Below are positions 9,719-19,190 of a stretch of 64,000 bases of DNA, one piece after another. The DNA is taken from positions 1 to 64,000 of the forward strand of contig QHBJ01000023.1 in NCBI GenBank assembly GCA_003243975.1, read 5' to 3'. This DNA comes from Candidatus Meridianibacter frigidus (GTDB taxonomy: Bacteria; Vulcanimicrobiota; Vulcanimicrobiia; Vulcanimicrobiales; Vulcanimicrobiaceae). Position 1 is the first letter of the stretch. Each line of letters begins with the position of its first letter. Made by a program: the position numbers and the translations under genes. Below the pieces are notes generated by a model. It saw only the letters and a list, made by a program, of their open reading frames with translations, was not told the origin of the DNA and did not search any database.

Positions 9719-11380
9719 ATGACGGCTACAGTTTCGGGCGCGCGAACGGTGCGCGCGCCGCGCGGAAGCGACTTGAGTTGCCGCGCGTGGCCGCAAGAAG
9801 CCGCGCTTCGCATGCTCATGAACAACTTGGATCCGGACGTGGCCGAGCGTCCGGAGGACTTGGTAGTGTACGGTGGCAACGGGCGTGCTGCTCGTTCGTG
9901 GGATGCGTTCGACGCTATCGTGAGGACGTTGCGGCGCCTGGAGAACGACCAGACGCTCATCGTGCAGAGCGGCAAGCCGGTTGCAGTGTGGAGAACGCAC
10001 GCGCGAGCGCCGCGCGTGCTAATCGCTAACGCAAACTTAGTTCCGAAGTGGGCCGATTGGACCGTTTTTCGCGAGCTGGAAGCGCAAGGTCTCACGATGT
10101 ACGGACAGATGACCGCAGGTTCGTGGATCTATATCGGAACGCAGGGCATCGTGCAAGGGACGTACGAGACCTTTGCGGAGTTGGCGCGCAGGCACTTCGG
10201 GGGCACCCTCGCCGGGCGAATCTGCTTGACCGCCGGCGTCGGTGGCATGGGCGGAGCGCAGCCCCTGGCCATTACCATGAACGGCGGCGTAGCCCTGGTG
10301 GTGGATGTTGACGCCGCGCGGCTAGAACGCCGGCGCGAACTGCGCTATCTCGATGTTATCGCCGGTTCGCGCGAAGAGGCGTTGAACGAGGTGCGAACCG
10401 CTCGGCAGCAGGGCCGCGCGCTCTCGGTTGGTTATGAAGGAAACGCGGGGGATGAGTTTTCGGCATTGCGGACCGCCGGTTTGCGACCCGATGTCGTGAC
10501 CGACCAGACATCCGCGCACGACATGCTCAACGGTTATGTGCCGATGGACTTCTCGCTCGCGCAGGCCGGCGAGTTGCGCAAGCGCGATCCCCAGGAGTAC
10601 GAGCGACTTGCGTTTGCCACGGTCGCGAGACACGTGGAGGCAATGCTCGGTTACCTCGATGACGGCGCGGTCGTATTCGACTACGGCAACAATATTCGAG
10701 CGATGGCTCAGCGCGCGGGCGTACAGCGCGCGTTCGATTTTCCGGGATTCGTTCCGGCTTTCATTCGCCCGCTGTTCTGCCGCGGCAGCGGCCCGTTTCG
10801 CTTTGTAGCACTCTCCGGCGAACCCTCGGACATTGCGCGGTGCGATGCCGAGCTACTGGCCTTGTTTCCGCACGACGCCTCGCTACGCCGTTGGATCGAG
10901 CTGGCACAGGAGCGCGTCGCATTCCAAGGGTTGCCTGCGCGCATCTGCTGGCTCGGCTTTGGCGAGCGCGCCAAAGCGGGCCTGCGTTTCAACCAGCTTG
11001 TCGCATCCGGTGAAGTTAGCGCGCCGATCGTCATCGGCCGCGATCACTTGGACACGGGCAGCGTCGCCTCGCCGTACCGTGAGACCGAGGCGATGAAGGA
11101 CGGCAGCGACGCGATTGCTGACTGGCCCATACTGAATGCGCTGCTGAATACCGCCGCAGGCGCGCATTGGGTGTCCTTCCATCACGGCGGCGGCGTGGGA
11201 ATCGGGTATAGCTTGCACGCGGGGATGGTGGTCGTAGCGGACGGAACGCCAGATGCCCGCGAGCGCCTCGAGGCCGTTTTGACTACGGACTGCGGTATGG
11301 GCGTCGTCCGCCATGCCGATGCCGGATACGATTCGGCAGCCGAGACGGCCGACCAAATGGGCATCGACTGGAGACTGTAA
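9719..11380 (+). CDS. hutU: Urocanate hydratase
   Basis: 553 residues, full length. Converts urocanate to imidazolonepropionate using tightly bound NAD+. Motifs: [31 protein letters not shown], the NAD-binding [10 protein letters not shown], and the C-terminal [17 protein letters not shown]. Thirty bases after hutH. Its TAA stop sits in CTGTAACG, so the last bases also read GTA, which appears to be the first codon of hutI. Confidence 0.97.
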   Translation: MTATVSGARTVRAPRGSDLSCRAWPQEAALRMLMNNLDPDVAERPEDLVVYGGNGRAARSWDAFDAIVRTLRRLENDQTLIVQSGKPVAVWRTHARAPRVLIANANLVPKWADWTVFRELEAQGLTMYGQMTAGSWIYIGTQGIVQGTYETFAELARRHFGGTLAGRICLTAGVGGMGGAQPLAITMNGGVALVVDVDAARLERRRELRYLDVIAGSREEALNEVRTARQQGRALSVGYEGNAGDEFSALRTAGLRPDVVTDQTSAHDMLNGYVPMDFSLAQAGELRKRDPQEYERLAFATVARHVEAMLGYLDDGAVVFDYGNNIRAMAQRAGVQRAFDFPGFVPAFIRPLFCRGSGPFRFVALSGEPSDIARCDAELLALFPHDASLRRWIELAQERVAFQGLPARICWLGFGERAKAGLRFNQLVASGEVSAPIVIGRDHLDTGSVASPYRETEAMKDGSDAIADWPILNALLNTAAGAHWVSFHHGGGVGIGYSLHAGMVVVADGTPDARERLEAVLTTDCGMGVVRHADAGYDSAAETADQMGIDWRL

Positions 11381-12612
11381 CGCCGCGCGCGCTTCTGGCG
11401 CGTGCCCGGCACCTCGTTACGTGCCAAAGCCAGTCTCACCAAAACGGCATCACCTTCGAGGATTTGGGATGGCATTCGCCCGGCGCCGTCCTGGCCGTAG
11501 ATGGCCGAATCAGCTACGCCGGAAGCGTATCCGGCTTGAACGCAACAATTGTGCCGCCCGATGTGCGTGAGATCGATGCGGGCAACGCCGTCATCGTGCC
11601 GGGATTTGTGGACGCCCATTCCCATCCGCTCTATGCCGGAAACCGCGAGCCGGATTTCAGTGCAGGCGTGCGCGGACAGAAAGCACCGCTCGGGATGTTA
11701 TACACGGTGCGGGAGACGCGGCGCGCTTTGGAATCGCAGAGCGGAAGGCAGGCATTTTGGCAAACCGCGCGCGCGCGCATGCATACGATGCTGCGCCACG
11801 GTACGACCACTCTGGAAGTGAAAACCGGCTACGCCCTGCACAAAGACGGCGAAGTGCAACTGCTGGATCTGATTCAGACTCACCGGCAAGATCCCGACGT
11901 TCCCGCCTTGATCGCAACGGTTCTGGGCGCGCACGCGCTGCCGCCCGAATACGTGAGCGAAGAGGTTTTTGTAGAGTACTTGATCGGGCATCTGCTGCCG
12001 GTCGCCAAAGCGCACGGTGCGGTTTATGCGGATGCATTCTGCGAACCGGGATTCTTCGCGCCCGACCTCACTCGGCGCTACCTCGAAGCGGCCCGCGCTT
12101 GCGGCTTGCGCCTGCGTTGCCACTGCGACGAAATGGCATACGGGGGCGCGGCCCGCATGGCTGCAGATTTAGGCGTCGATGCGATCGATCATGCCAACTG
12201 CATCACGTCGCAAGATGTGGCGGCAATAGCCGAGCGGGGCATTATCGCGGTTGCGTGTCCCGCAACCATTGCATATTTGAACCTGCCGCAACGCGCTCCC
12301 GTGCGTGCGCTCTTGGATGCGGGCGCTAGCGTGGCGCTGGCAAGCGATTACAATCCCGGAACGTCGCCGTGCTTTAACCTGCAGACCGTGGCCTATCTGG
12401 GTCGCTCGCTCTTCGGTTTGAGTGCAGCCGAAGCGCTCTACGGCGTAACGCGAGCGGCGGCACGTTCGCTACGTGCCGATGCGGGGCAGATCGCTGCCGG
12501 TGCGTCCGCCGATTTCGTCGTGCTGCAGATTGAATCGCCTCAAGAGTTCGGATGGCAATTCGGCGGCAACCTTGCGCAGCTGGTCGTCCATGCCGGGCGC
12601 ATATATGAGTGA
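11377..12612 (+). CDS. hutI: Imidazolonepropionase (probable GTA start in GTAA overlap with hutU)
   Basis: Hydrolyses imidazolonepropionate to N-formimidoyl-L-glutamate; amidohydrolase superfamily. Motifs: [14 protein letters not shown] (metal-binding HxH), [34 protein letters not shown]. The family N-terminal beta strand is encoded upstream of the first canonical start: the frame from 11377 reads (M)[15 protein letters not shown], equivalent to the ILINxGQLLT strand of known HutI proteins. The only start codon there that fits is GTA at 11377, overlapping the hutU stop as GTAA, or a CTG at 11395. The TTG at 11464 would delete this strand. About 411 residues from GTA. Confidence 0.93.
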   Translation, partial: VTPRALLARARHLVTCQSQSHQNGITFEDLGWHSPGAVLAVDGRISYAGSVSGLNATIVPPDVREIDAGNAVIVPGFVDAHSHPLYAGNREPDFSAGVRGQKAPLGMLYTVRETRRALESQSGRQAFWQTARARMHTMLRHGTTTLEVKTGYALHKDGEVQLLDLIQTHRQDPDVPALIATVLGAHALPPEYVSEEVFVEYLIGHLLPVAKAHGAVYADAFCEPGFFAPDLTRRYLEAARACGLRLRCHCDEMAYGGAARMAADLGVDAIDHANCITSQDVAAIAERGIIAVACPATIAYLNLPQRAPVRALLDAGASVALASDYNPGTSPCFNLQTVAYLGRSLFGLSAAEALYGVTRAAARSLRADAGQIAAGASADFVVLQIESPQEFGWQFGGNLAQLVVHAGRIYE

Positions 12613-13909
12613 AATCTTCTCGTGCGCGCGAGCAATCGTCGGGGCGTGCGAAGTTCGTGATTTTAGTTTTGTGGTAGAGGCCGGTAAGATCGTTGACGCC
12701 GGCGCAGCTGCGGAGGTCGTCCCGGTCTACCCGGACGTGCCGGCGCGCCGGTTTGGCGAGCAGGTCATCGTTACGCCCGGCTTTGTTAACGGCCATAGTC
12801 ATGCGTATCAGATCTTGTTGCGGGGGTGGGGCGACGACCTGTCCTTCGCAACGTGGCGCAGCGAAGCGCTCTATCGCATAATACCGAAACTCAGCCCGCA
12901 GGATATATACCACACCTTCGTTGTCGCGTTTACGGAGATGCTCGCAGCGGGCATCACCACCGTGGCCGAATTCTTCTATCTCAATGGAAGCGGTAACGAG
13001 CATGCGCGGGCAGCCATTCGGGCTGCTTCCGATACGGGCATCCGATTGATTTTTGCACGCACCTGGATGGATGCGCCGAATGCGCCCGCCGCTTTTCGCG
13101 AATCAATCGGCGTTGCGCGTTCTCGGACCGCCGAGCTGCTGGACGAATACCCGGAGATCAATCTTTGCGTCGCGCCGCATTCGCTGCATGCTGCCTCACC
13201 CGAAATGATCGCCGCTGCCTGGGAGTTTGCTCGCGAGCGTGATCTGTTGGTGCATATGCACTTGGCGGAGGCCGCATATGAAGGCGAGCAAACTCAGCAG
13301 AAGTTTGGCGCGACACCGGTGATGTTACTGCAGCACATGGGGCTGCTCGACGAACGGCTGGTCGCCGTTCACGCCATCTATCTGAGCGTGGAGGAGAAGA
13401 AACGGCTGGCCGCGGCGGGAGCCCGCGTGGTGCACAACCCGATGACCAACCAATACTTGGGCGACGGCACCTGCGACGTGCCTGCCTTCTTGAAGTTTGG
13501 CGCTCGCGTGGGATTGGGGACGGACGCTAATGTGAAGCCGTCGCTCCTGGAGGAGATGCGCGCTGCAGCCTTCCTGCAAAAATTGGCGGCCTGCGACGGC
13601 GCCGCATTGGATGCACGGACCGCCTTCGAGCTAGGCACCAGCGGCGGTGCGGCTGCCGTCGGGTTGGCCGCCGGTGATTTGGCACCCGGCAGCTACGCAG
13701 ACTTCAACGTGATCCGAGCCGCAGGGATCGATGCGTGGTCACCTGCGGTCAATGCTCTGGTGTATCGTGGCCAGGATGCGTGGATTGCCGAGGTGTACGT
13801 TGCAGGTAAACCCGTCTGGAACGGCCGGCCGCCCATGTTGGTCGAACGGGCAAAAGCCGAACTTGCCATCCTCGCACGCTCGCTATCTTTTGGAGGAAAT
13901 CACGCATGA
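12605..13909 (+). CDS. hutF: Formimidoylglutamate deiminase-like amidohydrolase
   Basis: 434 residues, TRZ/ATZ-type amidohydrolase. Visible: metal-binding HSHAYQ near the start, VAPHSLHAASPE, the HMHLAE metal ligand region, HAIYLS, and GLGTDAN with the catalytic Asp. In the hut pathway HutF would deaminate N-formimidoylglutamate to N-formylglutamate plus ammonia. The identity rests on position directly after hutI (8-base overlap, ATGAGTGA) as much as on sequence, since related guanine- or SAH-deaminase-like enzymes share these motifs. The next enzyme, HutG, is not in the window. Confidence 0.8.
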   Translation: MSEIFSCARAIVGACEVRDFSFVVEAGKIVDAGAAAEVVPVYPDVPARRFGEQVIVTPGFVNGHSHAYQILLRGWGDDLSFATWRSEALYRIIPKLSPQDIYHTFVVAFTEMLAAGITTVAEFFYLNGSGNEHARAAIRAASDTGIRLIFARTWMDAPNAPAAFRESIGVARSRTAELLDEYPEINLCVAPHSLHAASPEMIAAAWEFARERDLLVHMHLAEAAYEGEQTQQKFGATPVMLLQHMGLLDERLVAVHAIYLSVEEKKRLAAAGARVVHNPMTNQYLGDGTCDVPAFLKFGARVGLGTDANVKPSLLEEMRAAAFLQKLAACDGAALDARTAFELGTSGGAAAVGLAAGDLAPGSYADFNVIRAAGIDAWSPAVNALVYRGQDAWIAEVYVAGKPVWNGRPPMLVERAKAELAILARSLSFGGNHA

Positions 13910-14304
13910 ACACCTATCTTCGCGCCGCAGGCGCGGTTCTGGCGGTCCTTTTGCTCGCCGGGTGCGGTGGAAACAAGACCACCAGCACCACGACCAGCAC
14001 CGTGACGGCGTCCCCAATGAGCGAGGGGCAGCGCGAACAGAATGCACTGCCTCTGACCGCTGCGCAGCCGGTGCCGGCCGGTTTAAACTGTGGCGCCACG
14101 CAGCCGGTATGGGTGAATCTTAAAAGCAAGGCGTATCACGAACCGGCTGACCCCTACTACGGCCGCACGAAAAATGGTAAGTACATGTGCCCGAGTGCCG
14201 CCTCGCAGGCCGGCTTCCATCCCGCCGGTTCCCATGCGGGAAATGAAAGCGGCCAGTATGGCCGGATGCGGCATCACAAACATCGCAGCAGTTCCAGCTA
14301 CTAG
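13906..14304 (+). CDS. Small lipoprotein with YHxPxxxYYGxTKxGKYMC motif
   Basis: 132 residues. Signal peptide with lipobox LLAGC (cysteine near 22), a Ser/Thr-rich linker, then PVWVNLKSKAYHEPADPYYG and RTKNGKYMCPSAASQAGF, a short conserved motif seen in many secreted or membrane proteins of unknown role, and a His/Ser-rich basic tail. ATGA overlap with hutF and a good ribosome site (GGAGG) inside the hutF end. Whether it serves histidine use or is only co-transcribed is unknown. It ends directly against the convergent beta-lactamase-like gene. Confidence 0.85.
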   Translation: MNTYLRAAGAVLAVLLLAGCGGNKTTSTTTSTVTASPMSEGQREQNALPLTAAQPVPAGLNCGATQPVWVNLKSKAYHEPADPYYGRTKNGKYMCPSAASQAGFHPAGSHAGNESGQYGRMRHHKHRSSSSY

Positions 14305-15090
14305 CTAGAGATAACCGCGAATCGCACGCATGAAGGGTGCGAAGCGCGCGTTGTTCTCTTTGGTCGAACGCAGGCCGGTGTAAACGACAAGGACGTAACG
14401 CCGGCCTTGCGCTGTGGTGAGAATGCCCCCATCGTGCGTGACCTCCTCGGTATCACCGGTCTTGTGCGCAAAAACGTCGCCGTGCTGCAGACCTTCACTT
14501 AGCTTGTCGTTGAAATGCTGGCGTCCCAGAAATTTCAGCAGCAACCGCGCGTGCGGAATTCCATGGCGGGCGATCATGGTCAGCAAGCGCGCGCAGTCAC
14601 CGCATGAATGCTGGTTGCGGTGCCGCCCGTCCCAGCCGGGATCGGCGATCAACGGCTCGGCCCCTGAAAGCTTGCGATGGAACGCCGTGCTTTGCAGACC
14701 GAAAGCATTTCGCGCGATACCGGTGGCTCGTTCCCGACCGCATATGTCGAAGAGTAAGTTGGTGGCCACATTGTCGGAGTGCGTAATCGCGCGTTCGATG
14801 ATCACTGCCAGCTCGCCGCGATAGCCGGGCACGAGTGGGGATTCGGCGTCGTTGGCCGTCATGTTCTGCGGCGTTACCTCAACGCGCTCGCGCAGTGAAA
14901 GTTCCCCGGCCTGGACCAGGCTCAGCGCGGCTGCAGCGAGCGGGACCTTCAGCATGCTGGCCGGGTAGAAGGAACGTTTTGGGTCGATCTGAACCGGCTC
15001 CGGCGAACCGTCGAGCGGGGTAAGGACGGCCGAAAGCGGCGAGAGGCCGCAGGCGCGGGCGGCTTGTTCGAGGATTGGCCTGGTCAGCAC
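14305..15090 (-). CDS. Class A beta-lactamase-like serine hydrolase without signal peptide
   Basis: About 261 residues from GTG at 15090. Active-site motifs: S45-M-L-K48 (YPASMLKV), S105-D-N (THSDNVATN) and K210-T-G (HKTGDTEE). The omega-loop glutamate appears present (GAEPLI, E145), but the usual ExxLN is not: the place of N170 seems to hold Ala. No signal peptide is visible at this start, and the frame further upstream runs antisense to the TetR gene and is not credible. No obvious ribosome site. It may be a penicillin-hydrolysing or related serine esterase; real lactamase activity is uncertain. Confidence 0.8.
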   Translation of the reverse strand: MLTRPILEQAARACGLSPLSAVLTPLDGSPEPVQIDPKRSFYPASMLKVPLAAAALSLVQAGELSLRERVEVTPQNMTANDAESPLVPGYRGELAVIIERAITHSDNVATNLLFDICGRERATGIARNAFGLQSTAFHRKLSGAEPLIADPGWDGRHRNQHSCGDCARLLTMIARHGIPHARLLLKFLGRQHFNDKLSEGLQHGDVFAHKTGDTEEVTHDGGILTTAQGRRYVLVVYTGLRSTKENNARFAPFMRAIRGYL

Positions 15091-15115
15091 GACGCACGTG
15101 AGTTGGCGTTCGGGC

Positions 15116-15145
15116 TTGCCGAGCCCACCTGGATTTTGGTAGACT
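15116..15145 (+). promoter_or_regulatory. Sigma-70 type promoter of tetR; transcript likely leaderless
   Basis: TTGCCG (15116-15121), 18-base spacer, TAGACT (15140-15145). Transcription would begin about 6-7 bases after the -10, at the GTG start codon at 15152, and there is no ribosome-binding sequence upstream, so the mRNA is probably leaderless. Confidence 0.5.
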
Positions 15146-15151
15146 CTGTGC

Positions 15152-15772
15152 GTGCAAGTACTTACTTCGACGCGTCCCGCGGCCGAAGACACGCGCGCCC
15201 GTATCTTTGCCGCGGCGCGCGAGATCTTCGCGCTGCACGGCCCGCATGGCACCACGACCCGCGAAATTGCCGACCGTGCCGGCGTCAACGAGGCGACGCT
15301 CTTCCGCCACTTCGGAAGCAAGAGCGCCTTGCTGGATGCCATGAAAGAACATTTCTGCCGGCAAAAAGAGTCGCTCATTCGCGATATATTCGCGCAGAGT
15401 ACGGGCGTCTTGGAGGCCGATCTGGGCGCTATCGGCGCAGCGATGGTTACCGGCATGACCGAGAGCCGCGACCTTATCCGGGTCGCGCTGCTCGAGGAGG
15501 CGGCCAATCCCCAGGCCGCGGTTGCGCCATGGCGGGCCCCCAACCTGGCACGCGACAACCTCTGCGCTTTCCTGACTCCCTATGTTCGGTCGAGCGAACT
15601 GCATGGCGATCCGGCCGTTCTCGCGCGAGTTTTCATGGGAATGATTTTCGCCTACGTCATGGGCCGGCAATTTTGGAAGCAAGCTCCAGAGTCGTCGTTC
15701 CTAGATGATGAAACGCGCGCCGTCGAAACATTCGTGCGTATCTTTTTGAACGGCGCGAGGAGCACAACATGA
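15152..15772 (+). CDS. TetR-family transcriptional regulator of efflux genes
   Basis: 206 residues. TetR helix-turn-helix at about 14-60 (RARIFAAAREIFALHG, TTREIADRAGVNEATLFRHF), followed by an all-helical ligand domain. GTG start chosen because it lies just after the predicted -10. Its stop overlaps the ATG of the HlyD gene (ATGA), so it probably represses its own efflux operon. The divergent beta-lactamase-like gene could be under the same control. Ligand unknown. Confidence 0.92.
   Translation: MQVLTSTRPAAEDTRARIFAAAREIFALHGPHGTTTREIADRAGVNEATLFRHFGSKSALLDAMKEHFCRQKESLIRDIFAQSTGVLEADLGAIGAAMVTGMTESRDLIRVALLEEAANPQAAVAPWRAPNLARDNLCAFLTPYVRSSELHGDPAVLARVFMGMIFAYVMGRQFWKQAPESSFLDDETRAVETFVRIFLNGARSTT
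15156..15167. promoter_or_regulatory. Inverted repeat AAGTA-CT-TACTT at tetR start, possible operator
   Basis: A perfect 5+2+5 inverted repeat that begins 4 bases into the tetR coding sequence, at the predicted transcription start. A site here would let TetR block its own transcription. It is short and could be chance. Confidence 0.3.
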
Positions 15773-17103
15773 GTGCCGTCAGCGTCGATCCCGAGAAACC
15801 GCCCGTGCGCGAAGATGAACGCGCGCCGGCAGCCGATGTCCCGGCGCCCAACAACCCCACGGTGCGCCGCATCGGCATCCTGGTCGGCGCAATTGCCGTT
15901 ATCGCACTCTTGATCTGGGGAATCAGCTACTTTTTGTACGCCCGCACCCACCAGAGTACCGACGATGCGCGTATCGATGCATCGACCACCACGGTTACGA
16001 GCAAGATCGCCGAACGGGTCGGCTCGATCGCGGTCGATACCGACCAGCGCGTTCAGCGCGGACAACTCCTGGTACGTTTGGATGACTTTGACGAACGTTC
16101 GCGCATGACGCAGGCGCAAGCGGCGTTGACGGCGCAGCGCGCGCAGGCCACAGCCGGGCAAGCGAACGTCGAATTGACCCAGCAGACCGTTGCCGCTCAA
16201 TCCCAAGAAGGCCTCGGCGGAGTGTCGCAGGCACAATCCGGAGTCTCGGGAGCGCAGGCAAACGTTTCCGCGGCGCAGGGCAACGTTGATGTTGCGGCTG
16301 CCGGGCTGATTCAAGCTCAGGCAGCGGTTCCCGCCGCGCAGCAAGCGCGCGACCGAGCAAACGCCGATCTGAGGCGCACGCAGTCGCTGGTTTCCACGGG
16401 TGACTTGCCGCGTCAGCAACTGGATGCTGCTCGTGCATCCGCGGCAGCCGCCGATTCGCAGTATCAGCAGGCGCTGGCGGCGGTATCGGGCGCTGCCAAT
16501 CGCGAGAGCGCCGCTCGGGCGCAAGCCGAAGGCGCTTCGTCTGGAATCGGCGCTGCGCAGGGGTCGCTGCAAACGGCTCAAGGCAAGTTTGCCGAGGCCT
16601 CCGCGCCCGGTCGTGTGGCCGCTTCGCAAGCTCAGGCCAACGCAGCATACGCCGGCGTCGCGAGTCTGCAAGCGCAATTGCAGCTCGCGAAAGATCAATT
16701 GGCTGAAACGCGCATCGTTTCACCGGTAGACGGGTACGTCGGCGAAAAGAACGTCGAGGTTGGCCAAACGGTGGCCCCGGGAACGACGCTCATGACGATC
16801 ATTCCTTCGAAGAACATCTTCATCACCGCCAACTATAAAGAAACGCAGATCGGCGACATGCACCCGGGCCAGCCGGTCGACATCAAAGTGGACGCTTATA
16901 AAGGGGTGAAGTTTCACGGGCACGTTATCGCGATCAATCCTGCATCGCAAAGCACGTATTCGCTGATTCCCGCCCAGAATGCAACCGGCAACTTCATAAA
17001 AGTTACGCAACGTATCCCGGTCAAGATTGCGGTGGATAGTCCGCCGTCGAACATGCCGCTGCGTCCCGGCATGTCGGTGGAAACCTCGGTCAAAGTTCGA
17101 TAG
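15769..17103 (+). CDS. HlyD/EmrA-family periplasmic adaptor subunit
   Basis: 444 residues. Cytoplasmic acidic/proline-rich N terminus, one membrane span at about 41-63 (GILVGAIAVIALLIWGIS), biotinyl-lipoyl-like half motif (KIAERVGSIAVDTDQRVQRG), a very long Ala/Gln-rich coiled coil (about 100-290), second half motif (SPVDGYVGEKNVEVGQTV) and a beta-barrel end. It would link an inner-membrane exporter to the TolC protein next door. The EmrB/DHA2-type pump usually found with EmrA is not here. Confidence 0.93.
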   Translation: MSAVSVDPEKPPVREDERAPAADVPAPNNPTVRRIGILVGAIAVIALLIWGISYFLYARTHQSTDDARIDASTTTVTSKIAERVGSIAVDTDQRVQRGQLLVRLDDFDERSRMTQAQAALTAQRAQATAGQANVELTQQTVAAQSQEGLGGVSQAQSGVSGAQANVSAAQGNVDVAAAGLIQAQAAVPAAQQARDRANADLRRTQSLVSTGDLPRQQLDAARASAAAADSQYQQALAAVSGAANRESAARAQAEGASSGIGAAQGSLQTAQGKFAEASAPGRVAASQAQANAAYAGVASLQAQLQLAKDQLAETRIVSPVDGYVGEKNVEVGQTVAPGTTLMTIIPSKNIFITANYKETQIGDMHPGQPVDIKVDAYKGVKFHGHVIAINPASQSTYSLIPAQNATGNFIKVTQRIPVKIAVDSPPSNMPLRPGMSVETSVKVR

Positions 17104-17107
17104 CGCC

Positions 17108-19054
17108 GTGAGGATGCGAAGAGTGCTCTGCGCCTACCTCGTGTGCGGCTTTGTTTCCAGCGCGGTGCCGGCATTCGGGCAATTGCAGCCTAGCGCATCG
17201 CCGCTTCCAGCGCCGTCCAGCGCGCCGGCTACGCAGCCGACTCTCGCGCCCGTCGTCCTGCCGAGCGCTGCGCCTCTGGGAGCTCCGACGCTCGCACCGG
17301 CCAATGGGGCAAGTACTGCCGCGCCACCGCTTCGGGGACTGCCCCCACCGCCGTCGATACCGGTTTTGCCCCCCGTTCCGAATGTAGCCCCCGGATACTC
17401 CGCACCTGAAATCGGCGCAGTAAACGGCGAACTGATCGGGATAACGCAGCAGCCGTTTGTTGGCATTACGCTGCGCGATGTCATCGGGATGGTGCTCTCG
17501 CGCAATCCGGATCTTTCGGTAGCAGAGGCCGCCCGCCGCATAGCGGGCTATCAAATCGTGGCTGCGCAGGGCGCATACGACGTCCGGCTCTTCGTCGAGC
17601 CGACCTTTTCGCACACCACGCAACCACCGCAGAATGCATTCTTCTCCGGCCCAAACTTCGGCCCGATCGTCCAGAACCAGACGCAACTGAGCGCGGGCGT
17701 GCAAGGCGTTACGCCCGGCGGCCAGCAGTATTCCGTGAGCGCTTCGGGCAGCCGTATCGACAACAATACGACCATCAACACGTTCGACCCGACCTATCCG
17801 AGCGCGCTATCGCTCAACTTCACGCAGCCGCTGGGAAGGCGCGACCAGAACGACCCCAGACACGCGCTTCAACTGGCGGTGATCAACGCGCAAACATCGC
17901 GAGCGCAAGCGCTGCTAACGGCGTCGCAAACAATTGCAAACGCCGAGGATACCTATTGGGACTTGGTCGCCGCATGGCGTAACCTCGCCATTCAGGAAGG
18001 GGCGCTCAGAGAGGCAGAAGTGCAAGCTGCCAGCAACCGCCGCTTGGCCAGAGCGGGCGCCGCCGCGCCCATCGATATCGTATCCTCGAACACCCAGGTC
18101 AATGTGTTTACGGACAACGTATTCTCGGCATTGCAAAACGTCCAACGCTTGCAGAACACGCTCAAATCACTGACGCTGGCCGACCCGTCCGATCCCATTT
18201 GGGCGGCCAACCTCGTACCCTCCACCCCGGTTCTAACCCTGCCGCCCGAACCGGCCCTAGCAACGGTGATTTCGCAAGCGCTGGCACACCGCCCCGAGAT
18301 CGACCAGTTGCGTGCCGCCGCCCAAATCGCTGCGGAGAACGTCGCTTACGCGCGGGATCAAACCAAACCGCAGGTCGATCTGCAGCTCGGCTATACCAGC
18401 AATGGTTTCGCGGGACAGCTTGTTCCGCTGAGCAACAGCCCCTTCTTGGCCTCCAGCGCGCTGCAAGTCGCGGTTATCAACCAGCTGGTCGCCTTGGCAA
18501 ACGCATCCCTGCCGCCCAGCCGGCAAATCCCGACGATACCGGTCATGAATCAAACGCCCCCGTCGTATTTGATCGGTAACCTGGATCAGTCCATCAATAA
18601 TTTGCTGGCGAACAAATTTCCGGTTTATCAAGCGAGCGTGCGCTTTGCGGTGCCACTCGGTAACCGAACCGCCAAAGCGAACTATGCCATCGCCGCAGAA
18701 CAAGTTCGCGAAACGCAGCTCAACGCAATTTCGTTTATAGAACGCATCACTGCTGAGGCGCGTAACGCGCTGCAGACATATCGTACGGCGCGTTACCGGC
18801 TCATCGCAGCGCGATCTGCGCGACAGGCGTCGCAGTCGGTGCTGGCGAGCGAAATGCGTCGCTTCCGCAACGGCGTTTCGACCACGTTCTTCGTGTTGCA
18901 GCGCCAGCTCGACTTGGCAAACAACCGCGGGCGCGAGCTGCAGGCGCAAACCGATTTGAACAAGGCCGTCGTCGAACTGCAACGTGTGACCGGCGGCCTT
19001 CTGGGCGAGAATAACGTCGACGCTACACTGATGCAGAAGGAGAGCGAACCGTGA
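17108..19054 (+). CDS. TolC-family outer-membrane efflux protein
   Basis: 648 residues, somewhat longer than TolC because of a Pro/Ala-rich stretch of about 90 residues after the signal peptide (VPAFG). Two OEP repeats follow: GITLRDVIGMVLSRNPDLS begins the first, and a second copy with helical pairs (QIAAENVAYARDQTKPQVDL) follows. Start is GTG 17108 or ATG 17114 (GAGG lies between them), four bases after the HlyD gene. Forms the outer-membrane channel of the efflux system, which is direct evidence for an outer membrane. Confidence 0.92.
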   Translation: MRMRRVLCAYLVCGFVSSAVPAFGQLQPSASPLPAPSSAPATQPTLAPVVLPSAAPLGAPTLAPANGASTAAPPLRGLPPPPSIPVLPPVPNVAPGYSAPEIGAVNGELIGITQQPFVGITLRDVIGMVLSRNPDLSVAEAARRIAGYQIVAAQGAYDVRLFVEPTFSHTTQPPQNAFFSGPNFGPIVQNQTQLSAGVQGVTPGGQQYSVSASGSRIDNNTTINTFDPTYPSALSLNFTQPLGRRDQNDPRHALQLAVINAQTSRAQALLTASQTIANAEDTYWDLVAAWRNLAIQEGALREAEVQAASNRRLARAGAAAPIDIVSSNTQVNVFTDNVFSALQNVQRLQNTLKSLTLADPSDPIWAANLVPSTPVLTLPPEPALATVISQALAHRPEIDQLRAAAQIAAENVAYARDQTKPQVDLQLGYTSNGFAGQLVPLSNSPFLASSALQVAVINQLVALANASLPPSRQIPTIPVMNQTPPSYLIGNLDQSINNLLANKFPVYQASVRFAVPLGNRTAKANYAIAAEQVRETQLNAISFIERITAEARNALQTYRTARYRLIAARSARQASQSVLASEMRRFRNGVSTTFFVLQRQLDLANNRGRELQAQTDLNKAVVELQRVTGGLLGENNVDATLMQKESEP

Positions 19055-19173
19055 GAACCATCACCAGAATCAAGTTGTCAGCGGTTGCGCGGCAGAAGCT
19101 GCAAGAGCGTTCGGCCGTTCTCTATACGCGCGCATTGGAACGCTGGAACTCTCGCGTTCCGGTAGCAAAGTAG
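19051..19173 (+). CDS. 40-residue basic peptide coupled to tolC
   Basis: GTG start in a GTGA overlap with the tolC stop, with AAGGAG eight bases upstream, the best ribosome site in this operon. The product begins MRTITRIKLSAVARQKL and is rich in Arg/Lys with no membrane segment or cysteine. The coupling and strong ribosome site argue that it is translated; function unknown. It ends 17 bases before the convergent pgl gene. Confidence 0.5.
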   Translation: MRTITRIKLSAVARQKLQERSAVLYTRALERWNSRVPVAK

Positions 19174-19190
19174 CGCGCCCGAGGCCGCGA

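Noticed and set aside
14305-15558. 417-codon form of the beta-lactamase-like gene
   Set aside because: The added N-terminal part is antisense to the TetR gene and has no family similarity.
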